A DNA stretch of 64,000 nucleotides, taken from Serilophus lunatus. Taxonomy: Eukaryota; Chordata; Aves; Passeriformes; Eurylaimidae. The notes beneath the pieces were generated by a model. It saw nothing but the letters and a program-made list of their open reading frames with translations. It did not search any database and was not told the DNA's origin. Each line of letters starts with the position of its first letter. Position 1 is the stretch's first letter. Positions 38,056 through 49,633 of the stretch are shown piece after piece. Made by a program: the position numbers and the translations under genes. The stretch lies in NCBI GenBank assembly GCA_013399895.1, contig VXBA01001284.1, positions 96,228 to 160,227 on the forward strand. The letters run 5' to 3'.

Positions 38056-39512
38056 TGTGGTGGTTTAAGACCACTGTTTTCACTAGGGGCACGCTCAACA
38101 GTGACGAGAAGACTGAATAGAATTTAAATGACAGGGAAACAGTTTATTCATCTGGGGCTCAACCAAAGAAAGCGAAAACAGTTTAAGGGAACCCCAGACT
38201 TAACACAGAAATTACACCCGACAAAAAAACGCAAAAAGGGAAAAGGGAATAAACAAACTGCTTTTCAAAGGCCAGGCAGGCTGGACAAGGAAAAGCAGGG
38301 AGAAGGGAAAGCCGCTCCTCTCCTCTCTATCTCTGGTGGTAGTCACTCCTAGCCCTTGAAGTCTCTGCAAAACACAACACAGTGAAAAGCACTCCCCCAA
38401 CCCAGGGATGCTATCTGGGGAAGCTTCCCACTTGCGGTTGTGCTGGCTTGGCTCTGGTGCTGATGGAGGTGGGCAGAGTCAAGCTGCGGGGCCTGGAAGT
38501 TGGAGGAGAGGGGCCGTGCTGCTGCTCTTCAGCTTGCAGGAAGCTGAAGAGAGAGACATTCCGTTTTTCAGGCTTTTTAAGCCCTCCAAGTCCCGCATGA
38601 ATCTCACTGTCTTCTTCCTGGCTTCGCCTCTTCGGATTGGCCAGCAGTCTGGGCTCCACCCCTCTTTCTGATATCTTCGGTTCCAGCAAAATGGCGGTTC
38701 CCGCCAAAAACCATGAGCCTGCCGCTTGCTGGCGTCATGTTTTTTTACCAACTGCGGGCTGGCTGCAGCCTACCCTGGGCACCCGCCATCCGCAGGAACC
38801 CCCAAAAGGGGTCCCTGAGGCCACCAGGGCCTCAGGAGCCACCCAGAGCAGCCACCATGCCCACATGGCTGCGCGGGGCCACCCCTGGGGCTGCTGAGAC
38901 TGCAGGACCCCTTGCCGGGCTCTTTCATAGCGGTGTGGGGCCGGTGCAGCCGCTGCCGACAGCCAGCCGCCACCCGGGGGGGACAGGGAGCCACCATCTC
39001 TCCCCGGTGCCGTGACCATGCCCTGGGCAGCAGCAGCGCTGATCCGAGACCTGGCGTCACGACCGGCGCTCCACAGCAGCCGCCCCCAGCTGGTGCCTCC
39101 CACCTGCAGCTGCCGTGAAGGGAACCCGCATCTTCGCTGCTGCCTGCATGGCCGAGCCGGGTCCACGCGCACCCCGCGCTGCACCAGCGCAGGAACTAGA
39201 CCCGCCACACATGCCAACCACGGATGCAGCCGCCGGCAGTGGCACCTCTCCCGTCTCTGCTCCTCCGCCACTGCCTGTCTGCATTTCAATGAGTCCCTGC
39301 CTCGGTTCCCCCCTAACCTTGGAGGTTGGCAGGGGAAGGAGCTTGGGCTTTTCTTAAGGGAACAAAAAAACCCAGGATTTACAGAACCAGGGAGCCAGCG
39401 AACAGTTTAAAATGAAACACCCCCCTTTCCTCCCCCCTCCCTCTAAGACCCCTCAATACCCTCCCTCCAGAGGATGCAGCACCCCCCACCCTCCCTCTCC
39501 CAAACCTCCACA
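38056..39512 (-). mobile_element. LTR-type element (solo LTR), ERVL-like by target duplication
   Basis: 1457 bp bounded by TGTGG... and ...CCACA, and flanked on both sides by the same 5-bp target duplication AGATG (38051-38055 and 39513-39517). The ends are short inverted repeats with TG/CA, as in retroviral LTRs; a 5-bp duplication is usual for ERVL-type integrases. An AATAAA lies on the minus strand (38143-38148 complement), about 90 bp from the left end, which places R/U5 there and the element on the minus strand. The middle (38640-39300) is GC- and CpG-rich. No gag, pol or env segment is present, so it is a solo LTR or a non-autonomous LTR element. The open frames inside are composition artefacts. 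Confidence 0.82.
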
Positions 39513-39517
39513 AGATG

Positions 39518-42500
39518 TAATTTCTAATTCTAGATAAACCCTTGAAAGATTTAGGGATTCAATCTCCTGATCCTGCAGACTGATTATGCATGGTGTGGCC
39601 TTGAAATAAAGACAAAATAACTGAAGATAGAGAACATCTCATGTGAGTGAATTAACAAGTTTTGTATTTGCAGCTCACCTGTCTGGTTTACAAACTTTCA
39701 TCAATAATGAAAAATACATAAGCTGAACAACACTTCTGTCCCTTCTCACATCCTCCTCTGCCTCTTCCCCTCCATACCTTGCTCCATCTCTTCTATGAGG
39801 TGTATCTGTCCCTGCCACAAGAGGAGGGAGAGGAGACTGGGGAGTACAGTCCTACTCAGATGGCATGGCATTTGATTCCAGAATGCTCTGAATGTGTAAA
39901 TTTATTTCATTACCTTGCTAACCAGAGGATCCTAAAGTAAGACCCAGGTGGAAACACAGAAGTGTTAGGCTCAGTCCATCTTAGCAGGTGGTGGACCTGC
40001 TGTTTCCACCCGTTTATCAAGGGTCTGTGTATGCATATTTTACCACCATGGTGTGATTTCCTCTATGCTTTTTATGATCTCTGAGCTTTGATCTTCTCTC
40101 TCACAAAACAGGGAGTTCAAGCATGCCCATGAGAGTACTTCGAAGTCTCTCAAAACACCTATGTTAGCTCTACACAGAAATTCTACCTCTCAAAACAGAG
40201 AGAGGATAAGAAGCAGTAGGCATAATATATGGGGTTTCCGACACTGTTACTCTCCAGGCTTTGGCATTACCAGCTGCAAGGTCACTTCAGTGAATCTACC
40301 ACCCTTCTTGACATTCTTCCACTTTTGACCCTTTCCTCTCCACAGTCTTCACATGATTTCAGCTCTGATGCTATCTTAGTGCACCATGTTTCTGACAGCA
40401 TTTCAATTACATCTGTGTTTCTCTTTCACTCTGACCTGTTTAATCAGCATGGAAGCATCATATGGGGGAAACTGTAGCACTTTGCAAATGGTGCCTCCTA
40501 TAACCAAAAGGAAGACCTTGTAAGTAGCATTAATTTGGAAAAACTGAAATTATCCCGAAGAGAATTGTGCTCCACATTCAGATGCTTGACAACAGTTAAA
40601 GAAAACTTTGGTGAAGGAAAATACCCAGAGAGTAGTAAAAGTACCACTTTGTATGTATGCAGGATTTCTGTCCTAACACAGGCAAAGCAAAGAACAACAA
40701 AGTACCACGTAGCCACCAAAACTTGAGTCTTCAGGAGTCAGTGGACCCACATCTCCTGAAGAAAATCAACAAGTGCAAAATCCTCTATATCCTCAACCTG
40801 ATTTCAGAGGACAAAAGAGGATTTCTTTTGGTGCTATCACAGTGGCTTTGTTGTGAACCAGGCTAACCCCAGGTCACTAACAGTGCCTCTGTATTTGCCT
40901 AGAGAGACTACTTGTAGTACAAGGTATAATTGGAACAAGAACATAAAGCACCAGAAAGGTAAGTAGTTATCTTCTTAAATTATTACATTTCCAGGGTACG
41001 TGCTATGAAGGAGAAGGTGAATTTCCTATACTTTGTTTAATTCAGGTAATTATTCATAAGAAAGCCAAATTCTCTATATGAAAATTTTTAAATTTAAACA
41101 CATTGAGATGCAATGGAAGGAAGAATCTTGCTGTGTGTCAGAGAATGAAAAAAAAAAACAAAACATGTAATCTTGAAGAACAAACTGTGTGGGTTAACAC
41201 GCAATTGCTAAATGACAAGGTCATGCAAAATTCTCTGAGTGGCTGAAATCTGACAGACCCCATACCTGGCATGGTGCTGTGACTCCCAAGGTATTAGAGC
41301 TATACATGAAAGTCGAATTTGTCCAGAGTCATAGGCAGAGATAGAGATCCTTGCATTTTAAGTCTATAATGTGTTTCACAGGAGAGGCTGTATAAATACT
41401 GAAGATCATGTGGTATCTCCCAGTCCAAAAGAGAATATCACACTACTGTCCACCTGAAAAGAACTCAGGAAAATTAAAATGACCCATGTTCAAAGGTTTT
41501 AGTTAAAAATTTCAGAGTACCGTAGGAATTCTTAGCATCCATCCATGCATATGTATGATACACAGATCACATAGTGGCTCACAAAGGGCTTCTGAAGGTT
41601 TTACTCAGAAGGTGGTAGATGCTAGAATTTAGGATGTCAGGCTCCTATATGTGGCCTGTCATCAGTCTTTGCTCTGCATCAGCCTAAGAACACTGCTAGA
41701 CAGTGGGCAGCAAGTTTTATCAGCGCAGGAAAGGACAGTCTGATGGATTAACTTGCTTTCCAGAGTTAAATGCCCCTGGTAGAGTTTAGCAGCTTTAGTG
41801 GTTTGCAACTTGTACTACTTTTTGACAGATTTCAAACTTTTTCTAATTAAAAAAGGGAAATGAATGAGTTTGAAGTTTTATCTAATCATATTTGCATCAT
41901 GAATGAGCAGATGAAAACAGCATCTGTTCTACATAATTCTTTGGCTATTCAAAAATTATACTCCTTGGAAATTACCTTCTTTTGAGCAAACCTTCATGCC
42001 CTGTGAGAGTACTGAAAGCCTTTTTTGTGTGGTCAGTTGCTTTGAGTCTCAATACGAGTTGGTCATCAAATGCAATGACTGGAGGTAAATGCAGGGAGTA
42101 CACATTATTATAGAATGCTGTGGTAGTTTCTCATTAACAAGACAGATTTCCAAATTGATTGTTTCCTTTCATCCAGTTGGAATGCTTTAAGGCTGCAGAA
42201 GTTTGTGCTCACTTTGAAGAGTTAAATATCTTTGCTTTCAGTGCTGTTGAAGAAGTTGGCAGTAATGTTATAGTCATGATTGCTCATAGCTCTAAATGAG
42301 CCCACATTAGCATAAGATGCCAGTGTCTTTCCCTGCAGCTATGAATGTGACTGGAAATACGTACAAAAGATTTTGTTATACCCTTTTACATGCTTTAAGG
42401 TGTATTTTTCCTACATCAAAGTGAGTAAGTAGCACATGAACAGATCAGATATTTTATTTAGTCCTGAAAATGTCTAAATTTTGCTTTCCTAAACATATTT

Positions 42501-44500
42501 TTTCAATCAATGAAAATAAGTTTTTCTTTATGTTCCATCTGATCCTTTACCCTGCTAGAAGCAGTCTAATTACCAGTACTCCAGGCAGAAACCACACTGT
42601 TCTCCAAGCAAAACAGAGGACCACTTTCTTAATCAGTAACCCCCATGGTTAGTAAATTGAACACTTAGCAGGAAATTAATTCATTTATTGTGACTGCTGT
42701 CCTGGTTATGTCTCTTTGTGAGTGATCCATTGCTGTGTTAGGTGCTTCAGAAGTAACCTCTGTGAAACCATCCTTACCCCTGGGGAGTAATGCTCCCAGT
42801 CAATAAGTGAAATAGATGAAGCCTAAGGAAAGGGTGAAGAATTACTCTTCTTTTTTTCAAGTCAGGCACTTCAACACAGAGAGGTTTCTGTCTGGGTATC
42901 ATCAAGCATTTATGTGCTGGCTGAGCTCGTGCACGGATGGGCATTCTCTACCACTGCAAGACTAAGCTTTTGCTACTGGCCTGCGACTGGGCAGAGGGAG
43001 AGGAGGCTGAGGTCAGGCTCCAGCAGCGCTCTTTCACCAGGCTGTTCATGGACATGCTTGTTCCAGCAGGGAGGAAGCAGCCAGAGCATGAAGCCGTTCC
43101 TTAGGAGAAGGGAGTTGTCTGGAGAACCATCCCTATGCAACACATGGAGTGGCAAGATCACAGTTACACAGTGTGCGTGAACCCCTCCCCAGTTTTTTTG
43201 CTGTAAAAATGTAAAAAATCTCTGACCCGTAAAAAATGTTTTACTGCGCAGTAAAACGCCATTTAGGCCTTACTGGTTGATGTCCCAGACACTGGGTGGC
43301 GCTGCAGCTTTACTGGAGTCGGGGAAAGCTATGCCTGCTTATTGTGCTATGCTTTATTTGGTAAAACGGGAGGAATATTGACCGTCTGGAGCTGTGTCCT
43401 CCCTGTCCATGATGAAGCAGTATGCATAGAAAGAGGTGAAATGGTATTGTGGAAAAAGAGAAGATCCTCGGAAAAAAACTTGTCTTACCGCTGTTATGTT
43501 ATCACACTTGATGTCAGAGCGATCTGTAAATGTGTTAAGTATGTTAAAAAATGCCTAGGCTAGCTGTCTGTATGTCTGAGCACTCACAATCTCAGGCAGC
43601 ACAACAAGCAAAGGCCAGGGGACAGGGAGGAAGATGGTGTTCATACAAAGGTGCATGTAGCCAGATTTGTTTTGAGAAGGTCTGGTGGCTGGATACAGGA
43701 GAAGAGAGCACACCTCTGCCCAGTGATGCCCGTGTGGGTACTCTCCAGATCCTAAAAATCTGTCCCTCGATCACTTGTCTGTAATTATCCAGGGAAGTCA
43801 TGAGGGAGCTCAGTATTAGCAATACTCTGGCACAGAGGAGCAAACCAGGGAAAGTTGGAGATGCCTGGTAGGCAGGACCGCAGCAGAGTAGCTTGATCTG
43901 GCTGGAGTCTTCCAGGCACAAGCAGCACTTGTGAAAGCCATCACCAAGCCTTCTCATTAACACGCCCCTCTCTGTCTCCTTTTTTAACAGGAAATTAAGC
44001 CAGCATGGTAAAAACAAGTTCATTTGCGTTCACCAGTTCATTTGCTCTTTTTGAGGGGGCAAGGTCTATGTTTGGGGAGGGGGGGTTATCTCATTAGAGT
44101 TGAACCTAGAGATGCTGATCCCAGCATCTCTGAATTTCCTTTTTTGAGGAGTGACAGGAGCACTAGAAAAAATTATGGGCTTCTTGAAAACCTTCCAAGC
44201 TTGTCTTTTGCCTTGTAACTATGTTGTATTTATTAGCTACTCTTAATGGTGTCAGAATATATTTCTTCTTGGTTCCATATCACACTTCCATTTGTCCTCC
44301 AGCCCACTCATTTCAGTATCTGCAGTGTCCTATTACCCATGTTCCAAGCTCAACTTGGCAGAGATCTCATGCATAAATATCTTGACACCCTATGTTGATG
44401 GCTGAGAAATGTGTGCAATTTAATCCACAAGATTCTCTTCTTCAAATTGTGCATCACTCTGTGCCTTTACCAGCAGAAGCGGTAGGTAAAGCTCAGACAC
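39518..44500. other. Intergenic, AMPH to TRG
   Basis: About 5 kb without recognisable genes. A 20-bp perfect palindrome lies at 43238-43257 within a locally CpG-containing stretch (about 42900-43560). No CR1 or LTR seen. No J or V segment that I could support. Confidence 0.65.
43238..43257. repeat. 20-bp perfect palindrome
   Basis: GTTTTACTGCGCAGTAAAAC equals its own reverse complement. TTTACTG-type words recur nearby (43271-43277, 43309-43315). Function unknown. Confidence 0.9.
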
Positions 44501-44611
44501 TATTCTTCATGGATGGGGTCCCTGTGATTTAAGGATGCCCCTGTGAAACCAGGGATGAGGATTTCTTAATGCGATCTCATCCCTGCTATGTTCTCTCTGC
44601 TCTCCCTCCAG

Positions 44612-44920
44612 ATGTGTTTCTGTTCCAGAAGCAGCCTCCATCACACTGCCCAATCACTGCTAGAAGACACTGTCAAATTTATCTGCAAAGTAACTGGTGG
44701 TCACAGTTCACCTAGCTCCATTGGTACCAAATGTCATCTTGGTCCCATCCCCAACCACCCTGGGTCTGTATCACCTTTCTGGGTCTGATATTAACTGGGG
44801 TCATAGGTTTCCTACAAAAGAAATATCTCATCTAGCCACACAAAGACACCAGCATGCTGCTGGTGCATGAGCTGGACAACAGAGTCAGCAGATGTCATCA
44901 CTGCATAGTGTGGGACTGCA
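44612..44920 (+). pseudogene. Decayed T-cell receptor V-gene relic
   Basis: The order of V-domain landmarks is present but in shifting frames. A pyrimidine-rich acceptor (CTCTCCCTCCAG) precedes AT..., as in the other V exons. Next come a CAGAAGCAG..CCATCAC stretch like the FR1 of the downstream V genes, DTVKFICKVTGG with the first cysteine (about 44673-44708), and LHWYQ (about 44718), the FR2 tryptophan motif. An FR3-like HKDTSMLLVHELDN follows, then a second cysteine in HCIVWD (about 44900-44920). At least two frameshifts and stops separate these. No convincing leader exon, upstream TGAGTCA or 23-bp recombination signal was found. Probably an old TRGV copy. Confidence 0.6.
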
Positions 44921-47900
44921 TCCACAACCATTTACTCTGCATTTATTGCAGTAGTACTGTGTTTGCAGATTCATCACACAATGCCATGAACTTTTTGTGT
45001 GGAGAAATGCCAGTTCCTTTGTTTGCACGTGGGAGAACAGCAGGCAAAAAGAAGTGCTTAATATGGAACTAGGGACGTCCAAGATGGGGGCGAAGGAGGA
45101 AGGGAGAAGAGTTATCCTAAATGACTAAGAAGGAGGGGATTTTTGATGAAATTGCTGAGTTTACATATCCTATGGCAGTTTCCAAGTTTTGCACCAGGAT
45201 AAGGAACTTTACAGATACAAAATTCAGAGAGATGAAAAAAGAAAATTACGTCCAATGTGAATTGAGAAGGGCAAAGTAAATGCTGGGAAATCTTTATGAG
45301 AGAAGCCCACCTCTATTTGAGAGTCTTTCACAAACTATCTTCAGTTGAAGACTTGGGCAGGAGACTGAAGGGACTGCATAGTGCCTGTGATTTCTGAGGG
45401 GCTATTCTAGAAAACTTGTAGCACTGCCTGCTGCAGCCCGCCTTGTTACTCCAGAGCAATTCAGTGTAAGTGTTAAGATAAAAGGTATCTTAGGAAGTAT
45501 ACTACTTTGCCCAATCCTTTCTTTCCTTCCTAGGTTGTTGACTCTTCCCTCCTGGGCTGTTAAGTGGATAAGCCACACAGCTGTTAAGTAGCTGGGAGAT
45601 GCTGCTGAGCTATGGTTTGTTTATCACATAAAAGTCTGGACAAAGAAGAGCTATTTACAGAAATATGGGACCTAAATGTACACTTTCAGTAGTATTCATG
45701 AATTTGTATCAAAGCCTTCTAGAAATGAAAGTGAAATTTTAGGGCACTAGTCAGATCCTGCAGTCCATCTTGTTTTCCATATAGGATTATTTCTTACATT
45801 GTTTCTATGATAATCTAGTTTTAGCAGTCCTTAAGGAATGCCATCATCTCCCAGGGGAACTGATGGGCTACAGCCTGGATAATCTCAAGGTCAGGACATT
45901 GTTTTGATTAACGGCTTTAATTTGCTGTATCAACAAGGGCTAGTGACACTGAGTTCACTTACTCTTCCACAGAAGAAAAGATTTACCATTTTTTCCTGTA
46001 AGAGCTAAAGAATGCAAAACACTTAGTGAGATTAAAAAAGAGGTCCTTGTTTGAATATTTCTTATACCTAACACTAATGAGAAACAAAGAAAGTCAGTAC
46101 TTTTGGATTTGTTCAGGGCTATATAGATTTAGACTTTCTGAACAAAGCACTCAGTACTTCATTGCATATTAGTTTATAAAGCAAAATTTAAAGAAAAATT
46201 ATTCTTTACATCACAATGTGAATATTTTTCAGATGCTGAATTGTAAAGAACTCTATTCTCAGCTGTACCCTGTGTTTGTCTACACAAACCAGCAAGAGCC
46301 AAAGGGTAGACCAGGATCTTCACAGGATCTTCATTTTCCAGCCTCTTACACATCACATTTAAGGTAAGAAACTTCTAACGTGTATGTCTCCAGCATCAGT
46401 GATGCACAAGCCCTGGACCAATGCAGCAGTGCTGTTGATCTTACAGCCCTTTGTAGTCTTACAAAATAAACCTACACAAATTGGTTTGGGATTTCTTCCA
46501 TCCCAGTCAGTGAGCCACAAACATTGTTTCCAGTTGCAACAGGCCTCCACTTTTGGCTATTTTGTCATTTAGTCAGGAAACCAGCAAAATGTTCTTTAAA
46601 GAGTTAACAACTATGTAAGCCAAGTGCTACATCATGAAACAATAAACAGTTATCTTGATGCAGTTGTGTCAAACATGAAATGGTTGCACTTGTAACAGGT
46701 ACTTTTCCCAAACTTTTCATTGATAATGGGATTTTAATTGTTGATAAGAGGTAGAGTCCCTTCTTGTTACTTGTGTTTGACTTGCTGTCAGTGAGAGTGT
46801 TCAGCACATTGCAAGGTGAACCATTCAGCCAAAGTCCAGCAGAAATGAGAGGAAGAGCCCCTTACCTCAGTAGGATTTGCAGTAAGCCAGAAGACAGCCA
46901 TAACACTCTCCCACTTGGTTCAGTTCCTGCTGGAGTGGAAATGACCAACTCTCCCTGCACCTTGGCTGTTTTATGCTCTTAATAAAGGTCTGGGTTGACT
47001 GCTGAAGTCAGTAGTGTCTTGAGTGCTGAAGTGAACAGCAGCAGACACACATAATTGAAAGGAAGAAGAGAAATAAAGAGAGGAAGCAAAGTCACAGTCA
47101 AAGAACGGGGGAAGGTGCAAACCGTCCCCATTGTAGCAGGGAGCAATGAGATAGGGAGATTGAGGTGTGGTGTAGACTCTATACTTATTTGAGATGCCTG
47201 TGGTGTTACAGATAGGCCAAAAGTCTCTTGAAACTTGAAGAATGCACTCATGCTTTTCTTTGCAGTTTCTTTCTTCAATGCAGATCTCCCTGTCTTGTTA
47301 GCCTTGGTGAAACAGCTGATGTCATTTTCATGTCACCTCAACAAGTTGTAAGTGATACACCTATCAAATGTATCAATGCAGAAAGTACCATTAAATTGTT
47401 GACTTAAAATTTTCTAGCTGAAATCAGAGCAACAGCCAACACTGAATTCAGTTGCACTTGTTACAGACTTCAGATGTCTCAAAAAAGGCTCTAATAGGCT
47501 CATCCAAACCATGTGCTGGTTCTCTACTCTGAGCTGAATTAAGCTTTTCAAAGTCAGACTTGCTTGTTGACAAACTTGTACCTAATATGTCATTTAACAT
47601 TATGAGCTGTATGGAGCTCCATACCTTATGGATTTTGTGTTTTGCTTTTTGCTTGTTTGTTTGTTTTTGTGTTGGTGTTGTTTTGTTTTAAATGGTTGAT
47701 TTGTTGCTTTCCTTAGCACAAAGTCTTTCATTTCTAAGAAGCTGATTAACAGTTATACAAGGCTGAAAAAAAATCTGTATGTAAGTTGTCTCCAGTTATT
47801 TGAGTCTGTTTGAAATCCTACTGAGACATGCAGGAAGACTTCATGGATTTCCAGTGTTAAATCAATTTTGGGGCAGAAGTAGGAAGTGTGGAAGTGTGGG

Positions 47901-48985
47901 AATTACTTCATGGTGCTGGGAAAACGATATGTTGCCTCAAACAACTGATTTTTACTTTAAAAACAAAGAACTCCAATAGAACCAGTATCAGTAAACTGTC
48001 ACTATACATTTGGGTGTATAATGGATGAGATAGCAGCATAGATGGGAGATAACTGTGGAAGAGAACTGTTCATCAGTAGGTTTTCAGATCTCAGTATTGA
48101 CCTTTTTTTTTAGAAGAGATTTTGGTTTGCTTCATTAATGCCAGCTGATATAAAAATATTTAGGCCCACGTGCTGCATTTGGTTTGGAAAGTGTACATTA
48201 TTTTGATTAAAAAATCAGTAAACTATGGGATATGCATAAATAGCATGTTCTAAAAAGGGCTCTCTTGCCAGTTTGAGAACATAATAACATGAAAATGAGC
48301 TCATTACTACTGAGGATATGCAGATGTCATATAAATTTATACTACAAAACATCTCCATTTAAGCTAAATATCTAAATATACATTCCTGCCTACTAAAATT
48401 TTTAAGACCATAGGAAAGCCTAAGTGCGAAGACAGTAGCCCTGACAGGCAGTACTGTGAGAACCAGTGACTGTAGGGCCAGGTAATGGAAAACGTTTTGG
48501 GGTCAGGCATAGTTTTGATGTGTATTTCTTGATTTTTTTTAGCTGCTGGAGTCACCAGTAAAAGTTTGAAAACACTGCTGTATTGGGTGACTCCAAATGT
48601 TGACTGTAGGAACAAGGATTTCAGATAGAAGCTATATTACAGGATCTCATTTGATGTTGAAAATGAATGAAGTAAGAAGAAGATCTTCAGAGGTATTGTC
48701 ATGGGATGAGAAATTATCCTACACTTGGAGCCTCTTGGAGAGTTAAGTATTGAAGCAGATCTCTGTCTAGTACCTTATCTGGGGAATACAGCTTGCAGAA
48801 CAGGGATCCCACTATAGCAAGAAAAGAAATTTTTAAAAAGTGACTCTACTTACCATCCAAGCAAATTCCCTGTGGAGGAAAACAAGGGGAAAAAAAATGT
48901 TTTTCTCAGTAGTGTGCTTTCTTTTTACAAGGATGGGGTTTGGATTTTTTTTTCCTTTCTATTTAAGCATTAAGCAAAGGAAATG
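44921..48985. other. Intergenic, before the first intact TRG V gene
   Basis: 4 kb without recognisable genes. It includes a G/T-rich tract around 47640-47690. No CR1 or LTR element recognised. Confidence 0.65.
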
Positions 48986-48990
48986 GCTTG

Positions 48991-48997
48991 TGAGTCA
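48991..48997 (+). promoter_or_regulatory. TGAGTCA site upstream of V gene 1
   Basis: TGAGTCA followed by TT, 149 bp before the leader ATG. The same site occurs upstream of the other V genes at about -95. The longer distance here coincides with a TGACCC-type hexamer repeat (about 49078-49115) in between. AP-1, BACH or Maf family factors bind this core. Confidence 0.55.
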
Positions 48998-49139
48998 TTA
49001 TTTAACACACTTGCAGCTGGCACTGCCTCATTGGATGGTTTTTTGCCACTCAGATCTGCTTTACCCCCTCCTGAGGCTGGCCCTGACCCTGACGCTGACC
49101 CTGTCCTTGTCCTTGTAAGACTTAAGAAGAGCAGTGACA

Positions 49140-49182
49140 ATGTGGTTGCTGAGCATTTTCTTCCTGGCAGCTGTTTTTTCTT
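49140..49182 (+). CDS. TRGV: TRG V gene 1, leader exon
   Basis: Codes for MWLLSIFFLAAVFS plus the first base of a split codon: a short hydrophobic signal peptide. Donor GTATGT. The phase-1 leader intron (split codon T|GT) is standard for immunoglobulin-type V genes. Confidence 0.88.
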
Positions 49183-49288
49183 GTATGTGCCCTGCACATC
49201 CTACTGCCTGCACATCCACCAGTGGCAAAGGGGATACTCTCTTACCTCACTTTCATGCCCCTAATTTTTCTCTTTTTTTTTACCACAG

Positions 49289-49594
49289 GTGGCTCTGCAC
49301 AAGACTTGCTGCAAACCCCCCTATCCATCACTAAGCCAGAAGGCAAAACAGTGCTAATCAAGTGCCACATCTCAAATCCTGATTTTAGCAACATTTTCAT
49401 TCATTGGTACCAAAAAAGGGCCAATGCAACTCCCAGGCGTGTTGCCTACATGTCCTCCAGGCCCTTCCTTGAAGACTGGTTTGATAATGGGAAGTTTGCT
49501 ATTGAGAAGGATCTCAGCAAATCTGTCTGCACCCTGACAGTGAGCAGAATAACTCTACAAGACTCTGCCACCTACTACTGCGCTAGGTGGGATG
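49289..49594 (+). CDS. TRGV: TRG V gene 1, V exon
   Basis: Variable domain of a gamma-delta T-cell receptor gamma chain, expressed after joining to a J segment. In order: FR1 with the first cysteine (TVLIKCHIS), FR2 with IHWYQKR, FR3 ending in DSATYYCARWD with the second cysteine. The acceptor TACCACAG follows a long T tract. No internal stop. The exon ends at the recombination heptamer. It differs from the other three V genes in having CARW rather than CAYW at the CDR3 start. Assignment to TRG rests on the position next to AMPH, the 23-bp spacer and the CAxW ending; appears functional. Confidence 0.92.
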
Positions 49595-49633
49595 CACAGC
49601 AATAGAAAGCCATAAGGGACCTGCACAAAGACA
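49595..49633 (+). other. V-RSS (23-bp spacer) of TRG V gene 1
   Basis: Heptamer CACAGCA (49595-49601), spacer of exactly 23 bp, nonamer ACAAAGACA (49625-49633). The first four heptamer bases match consensus; the nonamer matches ACAAAAACC except at two positions. Target of RAG1/RAG2. Confidence 0.92.

Noticed and set aside
38735..39289. 184-codon minus-strand open frame in GC-rich DNA
   Set aside because: Lies inside the LTR-type element; open on several frames because of high GC, no domain motif, arginine/alanine/glycine composition typical of non-coding GC-rich DNA.
43005..43180. Reading frame resembling V FR1 (EVRLQQRS) followed by CACAGTG
   Set aside because: No first cysteine, no WYQ motif and no YYC at the right spacing; no nonamer 23 or 12 bp after the heptamer-like sequence.
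43346..43390. J-segment-like YALFGKTGGILTVW
   Set aside because: Spacing is not FGxGT. The heptamer-like TATTGTG has no nonamer 12 bp upstream, and no splice donor follows the motif. J segments are also expected downstream of the V cluster.
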